Below are positions 46,412 to 56,132 of a stretch of DNA of 64,000 nt, piece after piece. Under the pieces are notes generated by a model. That model was not told the DNA's origin. It saw only the letters and a list, made by a program, of their open reading frames with translations, and made no database searches. Source of the DNA: Plenodomus lindquistii (taxonomy: Eukaryota; Ascomycota; Dothideomycetes; Pleosporales; Leptosphaeriaceae). Location: the NCBI GenBank assembly GCA_025504975.1, contig JANUWI010000010.1, positions 372,001 to 436,000 on the forward strand. Reading direction: 5' to 3'. Each line of letters begins with the position of its first letter. Positions within the stretch are counted from its first letter, which is position 1. The position numbers were made by a program, and so were the translations under genes.

Positions 46412-48107
46412 AGAGCAGCGCGTCATGGAGGGGCTGTCACCCACCGACGCCATTCTGATGCCTCTCTTCGCAGGCACAGCGCTGGCCTCACTCTACTTTC
46501 TGCTCAAGTGGATCAAGGACCCTGCGCTGCTGAACAAGCTTCTCAACGCTTACTTTGCCATCTTCGGCGTCTTCTCCGTCTCCCGCCTCGTGACAGACGC
46601 CCTCGATACCGGCCAGTCGCTCCTATACCCGCGTCGCCATGTTCTTCGCGGTGTGCTATACCATGTAGACGGCATGGAAAAGAAGGCCGTGCCCGTATCA
46701 GGGACAACAGCCGACAAGCAGCCCATTGCAACACCACTGCCTGGCTTCCTGGCCAAGATCCCACTTTCCAAGCGCCTGAGGGAGATTTTGTGGTCCGATA
46801 GGGCGCTGCCGGCCAACAAGTGGACTCTGAAGCTCCATGTGAAGCGTGCGCTTGCTGGAAAGTTCAGGGTGGGCCCTCATGATCTCGTCGGATTCGTAGT
46901 CGCCCTGGCTACCGTGGCATACTTCAACCTAGTAGACAAGCCCTGGTACCTGACCAATCTGTTGGGCTTTGGCTTCTCCTACGGAGCTCTCCAACTCATG
47001 TCACCGACGACGTTTGCAACCGGAAGCCTCATCCTTGGCGCTCTGTTTTTCTACGACATCTACTTTGTATTTTACACGTAAGTCGTTGAGCGCTTGCACA
47101 CGCGTCGATTGAGCTAACATGTCAACAGGCCCATGATGGTCACAGTAGCCAAATCCCTCGACGTCCCAATTAAGCTCATGTTTCCCCGCCCCGGGCCCAT
47201 CGACGATCCATCCCAAGGCCCTTCCCACGCGATGCTTGGTCTCGGCGACGTTGTGCTGCCAGGCATCATGATTGGCCTTGCCCTACGCTTTGACTTATAC
47301 CTATTCTACCTCCGTCAACAAAAGCGTATACCAGCCACCACTGCATCGGAGGAGTATTCCGTTGAGAAAGCCAAGTACCAAAGTCTAGCAGGAAAATGGA
47401 CCGACCATTTTTGGACGCATTCGTTAACTGGCAGACCGCTCTGGACCACGTCCAAGACGTTAGCAACCGGTACCGAACCACCTTTTACGTTTCCAAAGAC
47501 GTACTTTCGCGCTAGCTTGGCGGGGTACATACTAGGTCTCTTAGCCACATTGGGCGTCATGATGGTGTGGAATCATGCTCAACCTGCATTACTCTACTTG
47601 GTACCAGGAGTGCTTGGCAGTATTTGGCTCACGGCTCTTGTCCGTGGTGAACTTGACCTCATGTGGCATTATACGGAAGAGATTGCAGATGAAGAGCAGA
47701 GTAAGGATGCCAAGGCTGGAAAAGGCGACCAAACGGATGGGCAGGATCAAGCTCGTGTGGATGGTGATGGCGAATCCGACAAGAAAAAGAAGGCGTCGCG
47801 TGATCATGAGGTTGACGAGGTAAACCCGAAAGATGTCGGGACACGGGCTCAATCCCGACGGCCGGCCCGGGAAATGTTTTCTTTTTCTATTGAGTCGCCT
47901 CGTCGTCTAGGAAATGATGGGAAGCCGGACAAGAAGAAAGAGGCTACACCCGCTTCTTCATCTGAGTCTGAGCCCAAATCCATTAAGAAGGAAGAGCATA
48001 ATTGGGCGCCGTCGTCGTCGTTGTTGGAGAATCGGAATACGAGTCGTGCTACTACTGGTACTACTACTAGTATGGAACCTGTTGGTAAGCGTGTTAGATT
48101 GAGGTGA
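46158..48107 (+). CDS. signal peptide peptidase (intramembrane aspartyl protease)
   Basis: Model: join(46158..47077, 47129..48107), 632 aa; the 51-nt intron has a GCTAAC branch site. The three presenilin/SPP active-site motifs are present and intact: Y299-D300 in GALFFYDIYFVFYT, GLG-D347 in AMLGLGDVVLPGIMIGLALR, and PAL at 459-461 in HAQPALLYLVPG. About nine membrane helices are visible. The enzyme cleaves signal-peptide remnants and tail-anchored or misfolded proteins within the ER membrane; the yeast homologue is Ypf1. Two additions are typical of filamentous fungi: an acidic run of Asp at residues 72-84 in the first loop (encoded by a GAC microsatellite) and a long charged, Ser-rich cytosolic C-terminal tail after about 500. 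Confidence 0.95.
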
Positions 48108-48792
48108 GGTGAGGTAGACAAGTCCACACTAGTTTACAGCTTTTTTTGGCTTTTTGTCAAGTGTTGGGCGCATAATATGGATAGGACAGGATAGGGTAGC
48201 TCGGGGGGGGGGGGGGAGATATAATTGTTTGGGATGATGAAGATGGCAGGTAGTTTCACAAATTTTTTTTGTTGCCGCATTTGAAGCAAGTTTTTCCACG
48301 GTAAAAGTAAGTATGCTTGTTTGGTTTTGGGGGAAATGGCACTGCGTGGCGTTTTTGAGGGGTACTTGGTGGGTTTCCATGGGAGAGAGCATGGGTTTGG
48401 TGATGCAATGGATAGGATAGGACTGGTGGTAAGAATCTTTCATTTCATCTACCTACCTACCTACCTACCTACCTACCTACCTACCTACCTACCTACCTAC
48501 CTACCTACCTACCTACCTACCTACCTACCTACCTACCTACCTACCTCCCCCCTTTTCCTTTTTGTCGAAATTAGTTTTTCTTTTTTTCTTTCATGTACGG
48601 TGCTATGAGATGAGATGGCATGGATGGCATGGATGTGAGGAGGGCCTAATTGGAACTATATACCATACGCATATGCATAGTCTCCTTGGCTCAAGGGAGT
48701 TGTATAAACCCGTACACAGTATTGTATTGCGTATCACAGCCCTCCCTCCTTCCACCGCGTTGTTTTTTTTTGTCTCTCCTACATACTACATA
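48108..48792. other. intergenic region with a microsatellite
   Basis: The region holds a 14-base G run at 48203-48216, a (CTAC)n array and T-rich sequence. No gene is seen. Confidence 0.55.
48449..48546. repeat. (CTAC)n microsatellite
   Basis: About 24 perfect copies of a 4-base unit. It reads as Tyr-Leu-Pro-Thr repeats in one frame, which is spurious coding. Confidence 0.97.
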
Positions 48793-49005
48793 CTACTTCA
48801 AACAGTTCCCGCATGAGCCGGCGTGCCATTTCATATATCCGCAGTTTTTACACAGGAAATCTGAGCTTGAGTCGGTTTTGGTTTTGGCTGAGCGGGTGGG
48901 CGTCAATTTTTGCAACATGTGCAGCGCTTTTGAGCTGATGGATGGGGTTTTTGTTTCGGGTTTGGTTTGGGAGGGAGGGGGTGGGGGAGGGGATGGGGAT
49001 GGCAT
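48793..49005 (-). CDS. small Cys-rich, zinc-ribbon-like ORF, 70 aa
   Basis: The frame starts with MPSPSPPPPPPSQTK and ends with FLCKNCGYMKWHAGSCGNCLK. The last 21 residues contain two CxxC pairs separated by 11 residues (CKNC, CGNC), the pattern of a small zinc knuckle. The rest is Pro/Thr/Ser/Lys-rich and without structure. It could be a genuine microprotein or the last exon of an unrecognised gene. The alternative is a chance ORF in a low-complexity region. I do not recognise a family. Confidence 0.35.
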   Translation of the reverse strand: MPSPSPPPPPPSQTKPETKTPSISSKALHMLQKLTPTRSAKTKTDSSSDFLCKNCGYMKWHAGSCGNCLK

Positions 49006-50352
49006 GGTTGGGTGTGTGGGGTGGAATCGGATGAAGGGTTTGGTTTTTGTTTTGATAGCAGAGGATGGAGGGGGGAGGGTATGGTGGCCTTGGGGTGGTT
49101 GCTGGGTAGGGAGTGTAATTTGGATTACTGGAGGAAGGTATAATGAAGAGTGAATAGTAATGGTTGTGCGAATAGTTGTGCGTGTTAGGGATGGGAATAA
49201 TAAAGTATAACGAGTAAAGCAAAACTGATGTGATAATGTGCTACAAGTCTAGTCTAATTTAATAATCATTTTCCAAGGAAGAAAGAAAACCCTAATGTGC
49301 GAGCGGATAGTGTGAAAAATTCCACATTGTGCAAACTGCCTTGTTTCTTTGAGCGCGCGCAGGGGGGCGTGGTGAAATGCTTCGTTATACTCGAGAGTGT
49401 TTGGAGCTGAGACATACCTACGCCCCATGTCGAAAGAAAAATCCAAGCACAACTTCGCAAATCATAATTTACCTTGTTTGCAATTTCACAACATGAGTTT
49501 CGAGCTCTTAGTTTGCAGACATGCAACACAAGTATAGTGCTTACCCTGCTTTTTCCAAAGATTCCTGCGTTCACAATGTATACACGCCTTGCCTTGGCAG
49601 CCTGGGTAAAACGCATGGGTCAGAGACAATGACATGGGGCTTTGTCCTGTCGCCTTCTGTGCCGACGTGATGAGAAAAATTGAATAGTATAGTAGCTATC
49701 GTTACATTCATACCCACGCTTTCTTTCTAGTATCATGAAACCTCGTTGTACCGCCCGCCTGTTGTCTAATTCTCACACAGTGCAGTGCGTCAACAATGAG
49801 ACGTGTTGCATTTGGCGCAAATAGTGCATTCTATTGGATTGGGAAAGCTACATGCGCATTACTAATAGCGGTTAAGATCTCTCAAGAGTGTGAGTGTTTT
49901 AGTGTCTGACACGTGCATTTTTGTAGGGTTGAAGATGGGCGAGAGTGGTGGGATGTGTGAGTTGTAACTTGTTGGGTGTAGTTAGGTGACAGATAATCCT
50001 CGTTCGTTGCGAGGTTCGGCAAAGGAGGAGGCGGATTGGGTCTCGTGGGAGGCGAAGAGCTTGTGGAGTTTTGTGGTTGCTTTTCTTGGAAATGGGTGCG
50101 GTGGAAAATTGGGCAGGACTGTGAGCCTGACGAGACTTTATACACAAGGATGCGTAGATAATAAACACTTCGATACCACATAACAAGGACATGTGAAAGC
50201 CGTCATGTAACCGAGCGTGTACTCAAATCATAAACACATAGCGCTACGATTCCCTTCCTGCAATAGAATATTTAAGAAGTAAGAAAGAATTGGGAGTATG
50301 GTGTCATTGTGTTCTTTCGAGGATCTAAGTAACACAGGCGTTGCTGGATATG
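49006..50352. other. intergenic, nothing recognised
   Basis: About 1.3 kb with T/A-rich sequence and short frames only. Confidence 0.5.
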
Positions 50353-50484
50353 TTAACCAGGCTTCGCCGCAGAGCAGTACCAACACCATCGCTCGTTGAT
50401 GGGATTCATGCCCCAGCATCCACCGCATTGCCAGCGTTCGCCCGTGAGCTTGAAAGGGTGATCTTGCTCGGGTCCGAGAACCAT
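50353..50484 (-). CDS. RanBP2-type zinc-finger microprotein ORF, 43 aa
   Basis: The frame starts at ATG 50484 and ends in TAA at 50353. After MVLGPEQDHPFKLTGER it reads WQCGGCWGMNPINERWCWYC and SAAKPG. The spacing W-x-C-x2-C-x4-N-x6-C-x2-C is that of the RanBP2/NZF zinc finger, which binds RNA or ubiquitin. Fungal genomes, especially Pleosporales, encode many very short proteins of this kind. The stretch is too short for certainty, and a spliced longer form is possible. It lies alone, between larger gene-free stretches. Confidence 0.45.
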   Translation of the reverse strand: MVLGPEQDHPFKLTGERWQCGGCWGMNPINERWCWYCSAAKPG

Positions 50485-51528
50485 GGTTAGCGGAAGCTGT
50501 TAGATTCGATGGGTAGGATTTGTATGGACGTTGAGTGTGAGGTTGTCGTCGGATTTAAAAGTATACCTAGGTATACAATTCTCTCGGAATTTTCTTTGTT
50601 ATCTCTGCGAACGTCGGATATGTTGGTATGAGGATGACGTTTTGGGTGAGGATTAAGAGCCAAATGAAGTTTTTATACGGAGAGATTTTGTGAATGGGTG
50701 ATTTGCAGAGACCTGTCGGATGCACCGACGTGTGAAGCGGGTTCGATGGCTGGCGAAGTTCACTGAGTAAAGGAAATGTACCATTTATAACCAAAGTGAG
50801 TTTTGTAAACGATGTTCAATCCATATGCTACGCTTTCGAATACTCGAACAGATTTCTTCTGACTCATGGCAAAGTATATCTCTCAACGCTGAGTTACCTA
50901 ACATTGATGTTAGTGTCCTGTCTACACTTAATTCCTTGGGCACTCTGGTAACTCCTTGATGCGTAATCCTCGGGAAGATGTGGCTCATCTCCTTGTATAG
51001 ACTTGCTACATTTTTTTCAGTAAGATACGCTTGTGACCTCAAGGCACAGTAGTAAATCTTGTGTTGAACACTGTATATTTCTAGGCAGCACCATTGTGCA
51101 CTTCATTTAAGATGATAGTCCCTTAAAATGAATTAGCTTCGTATCTTCAATTAACATCCTTAAAGCCCTCGTGAAGCACCGCTTACGAACCCGTGAGTGA
51201 ATGTCGCCTTATATCGAGCTGCTACAACAAGAGACAACAAAACTATCGGAGATCGGATACATGCCACAAGCTCACTTGTCGCGCGCTTAACTATATCTGG
51301 GCATTTCTCCCATCATTGGTGGGCTGAAGCTAGGACACTGTATTTGATTACAGTGATTGTGTTTTAACCTACTACGCCTCGCGACACTCTCACTTCCGAT
51401 CTCCATTTGACCTCGCCCAAATAACGTATTCCTTGTTCCCATATCATTCTATTCACTTCCTACACCTGACACTTGGGTCAGATTGCCCCCTATCCTACTT
51501 AATCGAGTCATTGTCACCACCATCACAA
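50485..51528. other. intergenic, nothing recognised
   Basis: About 1 kb without a credible gene. The last 150 bases would be the leader of the kinase-like pseudogene. Confidence 0.5.
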
Positions 51529-52607
51529 ATGTCTACTCCTACTTTCACGCGAGCTGCAGCGCTCACAAGAGTCCTGGGACAGTCAGGTCGTCGCCATGTT
51601 GTCGAGAAGATGCTTCAAGACAAACCAGGAAATCAAGGTCGCTACAACGTAAGTAGCACCACGTTACCCAAGCTGCGAAACACTTACAAACAATCGTTTA
51701 CACATCCCTCGCAGATATGGAGATCAGAAACAATTCTCAAAAACCGTCGCTCCACACGACTTCAATTACTGCAAAAACATGTTCGATGATCTCCGGAGCT
51801 CACCGTACGTACGCGTGTCTGACGATACCGTCCCCGAAGAATCCTTGTTTGTGTACAAATACATTCAGGAACATCTTCTCTCTTTTGTTCAGAGAGATGT
51901 CCCGGTTCCCCTAACTAAAAGGATTCTCCGGGACGCGCTTCGCGGCATTGCCACTTTGCACGACAAAGGAATCGTACACACTGATATCAAGCCAAATAAT
52001 ATATTGGTAGGGGGCAAGGCTCTCGAGCAATGTAGTGATTTAACGGTCGATCAGGTACAGGTAGAGGATACCGAAGACGCAGCCTATGTACCTGAAGGCT
52101 GTGTAATCAAAGGAAGACACATCGGTAACTGGATGTGGTGAAGCCCGGAGGCGCACGCATCTGCTGACGTGCATACACCATCAGACATGTTCTCCTTTGG
52201 ACTTGTCGTAAGTCTCTTCCTATACTCCTAAGCCACCCATCGTCTAAACATAAGACACAGTGTATCTACGCTATGACAAAGCGCGTCATATTTGCAGTAG
52301 ACGATGAAGAAGTCCCAGAAGGGATTGAGATCTTGGACATTGTTCTTGAACGCCAACTCTCTTACTTCTCCGACATAGAGAGTATACACGGCTTGATCCA
52401 GTATCTTGGCAATAGTCCTTGGGCTGAACTTATTGCTATGATTGCTGCGGAATTCAATGCGGATAATCCGCGACGGCCGTTTGCTTTGTGGCAGAATCTC
52501 GACCCAACCTTCAAGGAACTGATTGTGCGGATGATGGATGTGATCCCGTGCGACGGTTCACAGCGGATGAGGCATTGGCACATCCATGGTTTGCGGATGT
52601 TCCTTGA
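51529..52607 (+). pseudogene. protein-kinase-like gene broken by a stop and two frameshifts
   Basis: The start MSTPTFTRAAALTRVLGQSG and GRRHVVEKMLQDKPGNQGRY lead to a 66-nt intron (51649-51714). Beyond it the kinase frame is one base out of step (frameshift near 51715). The body then reads MFDDLRSSPYVRVSDDTVPE, LRDALRGIATLHDKGIVHTD and IKPNNILVGG, matching the catalytic loop with H-x-D. At 52139-52141 a TGA replaces the Arg codon expected in GNWMW-x-SPEAHASADV. A second intron (52208-52260) is intact and leads to IYAMTKRVIFAV and DNPRRPFALWQNLDPTFKEL. A further one-base loss near 52540-52545 moves the ending DPVRRFTADEALAHPWFADV into another frame. It belongs to a group of fungal kinase-like proteins with a non-standard DFG region (here TEDAAYV). 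Three independent lesions make it a pseudogene unless they are sequencing errors. Confidence 0.8.
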
Positions 52608-52865
52608 CAGAGTAGATCAGAGAGATGCAGGTATGTCTCTCAATCTTCGAAAGTCTTAGAAGAACATGTACTCTGAAGCATACCGAGACAGCATCACTAA
52701 AGCCTACTTAAAACTACCCTCCTCTCGCCATGCTCTGAATCTCTTCGTTATCAGTACTTCAACCACTTGTGCAACAAAAAGAAATGAACTTCTTTGCATG
52801 ATCAGGTAACTGGTGTTCCCGCGAGTCACGACACCCCCTAACATAGGGCAAAAGGAAAGTCAAAA

Positions 52866-52984
52866 ACATACAACAGCGGGGATTCGCCAGTGGTCACCCA
52901 CCTGACTACTAATCCGCCGGTACACTGCTTGAGTACAGCTGAGCGAACGGGAAGCTCTATTTTCAGTGTCCTATGGTCGTATGT
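52866..52984 (-). rRNA. 5S ribosomal RNA
   Basis: The minus strand reads ACATACGACCATAGG at the 5' end and CGCTGTTGTATGT at the 3' end, 119 nt. The ends pair to form helix I (ACATACGAC with GTTGTATGT). The internal control region (TTAGTAGT..GGTGGGTGACCAC) and CTTCCCGTTCGCTCAGC are as in fungal 5S. A run of T follows the 3' end, as expected for RNA polymerase III termination. Dispersed single 5S genes away from the rDNA array are the rule in filamentous ascomycetes. It lies just downstream of the kinase pseudogene. Several bases in helix II differ from the form I know, in a paired manner (see findings), so I call it a likely functional gene and not a pseudogene. Confidence 0.88.
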
Positions 52985-53158
52985 GGAAGACGAGGTTGAA
53001 ATTATGATTCATATACTAAGATTGATATAAGTGTGAAACACGATTCTTGTTAACATCAAAGTGTCCTCTAATGAAATTTGCGTCAAGGATGAAGGATCCA
53101 TCTTCGCGACATCGAAAGAAAAGAAAAGAAAAGAAAAGAAAAAAAAAATCCAGCTCCC

Positions 53159-53752
53159 TCATAGCTCCCTCTTCTTCGGCTTTCCATTCCCACTCTCACT
53201 ACACCCCCCATCCGCCCCACTATTACAATTATCCTCCGTACACTGCCAACTCCTCGCCTTGTTATCAAACCTCCTCCCCCTCATATTCTTACTCCCAGGC
53301 CAGCGCATCCAATCGCTATCCCCATAACAATTATCCTGGCTGAAGAACCTGCACATTTGATTTTTATACGGCTTGATACTCGTCAAAGTGCCCGTGAGAT
53401 CGTACGGCAGGTTTTCGCACTTGTTCACCACGGATTTCAGGAGTCGGCATACGCCGCCGAAGTCTTTGCTTTGGCAGACGTAGATGTCGCCGATGCCGAT
53501 GTCGACGCCTGTCTTTGGGGGTGCGGGTTTTGCGGGGGGTTTGGGAGCGGGCTTGGGTTTGGGGGCGCCGGAGGGGACGGGGATGACGCCTGGGGTTGGG
53601 GCTGGGGGTGGGACGCCGGGCTTCATGGCGGAGGCGGCGGGGGGTTTGAGGGGGCGCAGCATCGATTTTAGTTGGTCTGGGGAGACATTGCCGGGGGAGG
53701 CGAGGGCGAGGAGGGGCAGGATGAGGAGCAGGGAGATGAGGCGGTGGAGCAT
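53159..53752 (-). CDS. secreted Cys-rich protein with proline-rich linker, effector-like
   Basis: Single exon, 197 aa. Residues 1-18 form a signal peptide (MLHRLISLLLILPLLALA-S). A linker at about 30-80 is Pro/Ala/Lys-rich (PPAPTPGVIPVPSGAPKPKP). The C-terminal domain at about 86-150 starts DIYVCQSKDFGGVCRLLKSV and carries Cys at regular spacing (VCQ, VCR, KCE, MCR, NCY), with the pattern of small secreted fungal proteins that resemble a beta/gamma-crystallin-type fold. A further pair of Cys lies in WQCTEDNCNSGADGGCSESG. It ends KKREL. Secretion is likely and a host-interaction role is a reasonable guess, but no family is established. Stop and start are clear. Confidence 0.8.
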   Translation of the reverse strand: MLHRLISLLLILPLLALASPGNVSPDQLKSMLRPLKPPAASAMKPGVPPPAPTPGVIPVPSGAPKPKPAPKPPAKPAPPKTGVDIGIGDIYVCQSKDFGGVCRLLKSVVNKCENLPYDLTGTLTSIKPYKNQMCRFFSQDNCYGDSDWMRWPGSKNMRGRRFDNKARSWQCTEDNCNSGADGGCSESGNGKPKKREL

Positions 53753-56132
53753 TGTGGGTGTGGTGTCGCAGTGGACCGTGGTAGTGAGCGACGAGGTTGA
53801 AATGGTAAATGAGTGTAGGGTGGTGCTCTGTCTGTTGAAAAGATCGAAAAGGAGAAATCTGAAGGAATGGCTGGGAAGGATTATGAGTTCAGACTGAGGG
53901 TGTAAAGAGAGGCGGAGATGCGGAGTGGCTATTGAGCATACAGCCTCACGCTATATTGACCTTGTTAGTGCTTGTTCGGGGACGTCGTGTCCGGAGAGGC
54001 GACAAAGAACTCCTAGTTGTACCGCTTCGCGTGGTCCGCGGGGAGCAGGAAAAGGGGCCCAGAGGTCTTTGTTCTGTGGCTGCGGCACTCTGAGACAAAG
54101 CCAAATGTCTTTGAATCAGTAGGAATGAAAGACCAGTAGTTTGTTTCCGCTGAAAGGTGTGTACAGGGACGGTTGTAGCGGCACCGAGTGTTCCTCTGGC
54201 CAAGACAACTGCGTTGGGGGTGAAGTTGCGTATTGCATATCTTTTCAATTCTGCTTTTGATGGCATCTCCGAGTATAAAACATTCGGTGAGTTGATAAAG
54301 TCGTCCCTTTTCGAACCGGACTGCCAAAGGGAGGGTAAGTAGCGGGTGATGAGGGCCACTTGTATGACATAGCTTAGAAACATCTACATGAATCAACTTT
54401 CTTTTCTCGAATGATCTTCTCGGCCAAGATACGGACGCAGGCCATTCAGAATAAACTCAGACACTGGATCTCTGAAGGACTCTCGATTGACCAAAAGTGT
54501 ATTTTCCAAACAAAAAAATTCCAGAGAAACACCGCTTCGGTGCAGTTCTGGATTTTGATTTCCTGGATGGAGGGAACCCATGATAATTTACCTAGCGATA
54601 TATTTTATTTTTGTTGGAAGTAAACGCAATAGCTTAAGCATAAAGTGTACGGGGTGACCTAGAAATCCCTTTGAAGATTGGGTCGGCAGAAGTCCTGTCT
54701 ATCGCGCCAAAAGGAAGATATGTCATGGAGACTGTGTGCATGCATGTGGGATGAAAAAACTGCCCGTGTAGCTGCGAGGATGAGATACCCCATCCGACAA
54801 AAAGCTAGGAGGTGACATGCCTGCACTCTTGCTTCCACGGAACGACATATTGATCTCTACTTCCCCGTATTCTGCAGCATGATCAGTTGATCATACACAC
54901 CTTGCACTATCGTTAGAGCACTACACTCCTCTGAATGATGTTTGCCCTAAAGCAAAGTTCAAAGTTCCAGAACTTCTTGAATACTGACATGCTAGAAGTG
55001 AATGGAGTAGGAGAAATTTCATGGTTCGAGTACATTGTCACGGAATGGCGTTGACATGTCCTTGTTATATTTTATTGAAGTCTTATTCATTCACAAAAAA
55101 AAACCCCCCTGCGTACATAACCCTCTCGAATTCGCAACACTCGTCACCTCTTACTCATATCATCCACACCGTCGATCAAGATACGTGTACACTTTTTCAA
55201 TCTCGACGACCTTTCCCAAATAATCAGACCGCCTGCCAGATCTCACAAGCCTAGACTGCTGGTAATTACCATCTAGCGGCTCACGCATATGCTGTCGAAT
55301 CTACAAAATGTATTCGTCAGAGCCTACGTTATTTAGGCTCTTAAGGGATATAACCCGCTATTGGCGATGCGCATGTGGTCAACCCAATCCGGTGGAAAGA
55401 AAAATTTTGTTCCAACTGCGAGACGCCTCGTCGATGAGCCACTGTGCAAGGAATGGGAAGTGGAGGTTGTGGCAAAGTTACACATGTATACCCATGTACT
55501 TTCAGAACACACAGCGGTGGACGCAAAAAAAGGTATATATCTACGCTTTTGTAATCCTGGTCTGGGTGAGCAAGGGTAGCGGACAAAGCCATGTCATTGC
55601 GCCATGCGTCCGTCCAGCAGGATCATCTCGAGCGCGTTGAAAGCGGGTATCTCTAAATAACAAATCACATTTACACATGCCACACATTTCTAACTATGAA
55701 TCTTAAAACCCAATATCAATGTCAACATTCTGAATTAATAAAAAGAAAACCCATAATCAATCAAAGTACCTACAATACACATGTCTCACCTTCAAACTAC
55801 ATCACAACATACTCATAATCTGACAAGTGTGATGTTGCGTCAAGTTTTTTTTGGGTGGGAAGGGGGATGCTGCGGAATACAAACTTGCGTTACGCATACG
55901 CGTATGCAGTTTCCAGACGTGTCGATTCAAAAGATGAAAGGGGAAAAAGCGCAATAGGGGTATCATTTATCGCCAACTATGCAGTCTCTGAAAAAAAAAA
56001 AGAAAAACCCCATATATACCAATATATCCAATGCCAAACTCCTTGAATCCAATTTTGATTTTTTGGTAGACACTCCACTCAACATGTCGCGTGTGAAAGT
56101 TTTTAAAACAGACACCCCACCCAAAACCTTTT
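53753..56132. other. 2.4-kb gene-poor stretch
   Basis: A 145- and a 127-codon frame overlap on the minus strand near 53946-54396. They share no domain and disagree in frame, so they are not called. The remainder (54.6-56.1 kb) is somewhat AT-rich with short frames only. Confidence 0.45.

Noticed and set aside
46058..46801. Arg/His-rich frame overlapping the signal peptide peptidase gene
   Set aside because: It is the +1 shadow of the GC-rich SPP coding sequence; the SPP frame has intact active-site motifs.
53946..54396. Two overlapping minus-strand frames of 127 and 145 codons
   Set aside because: They disagree in phase, have no recognisable domain and cannot be joined by consensus splice sites.
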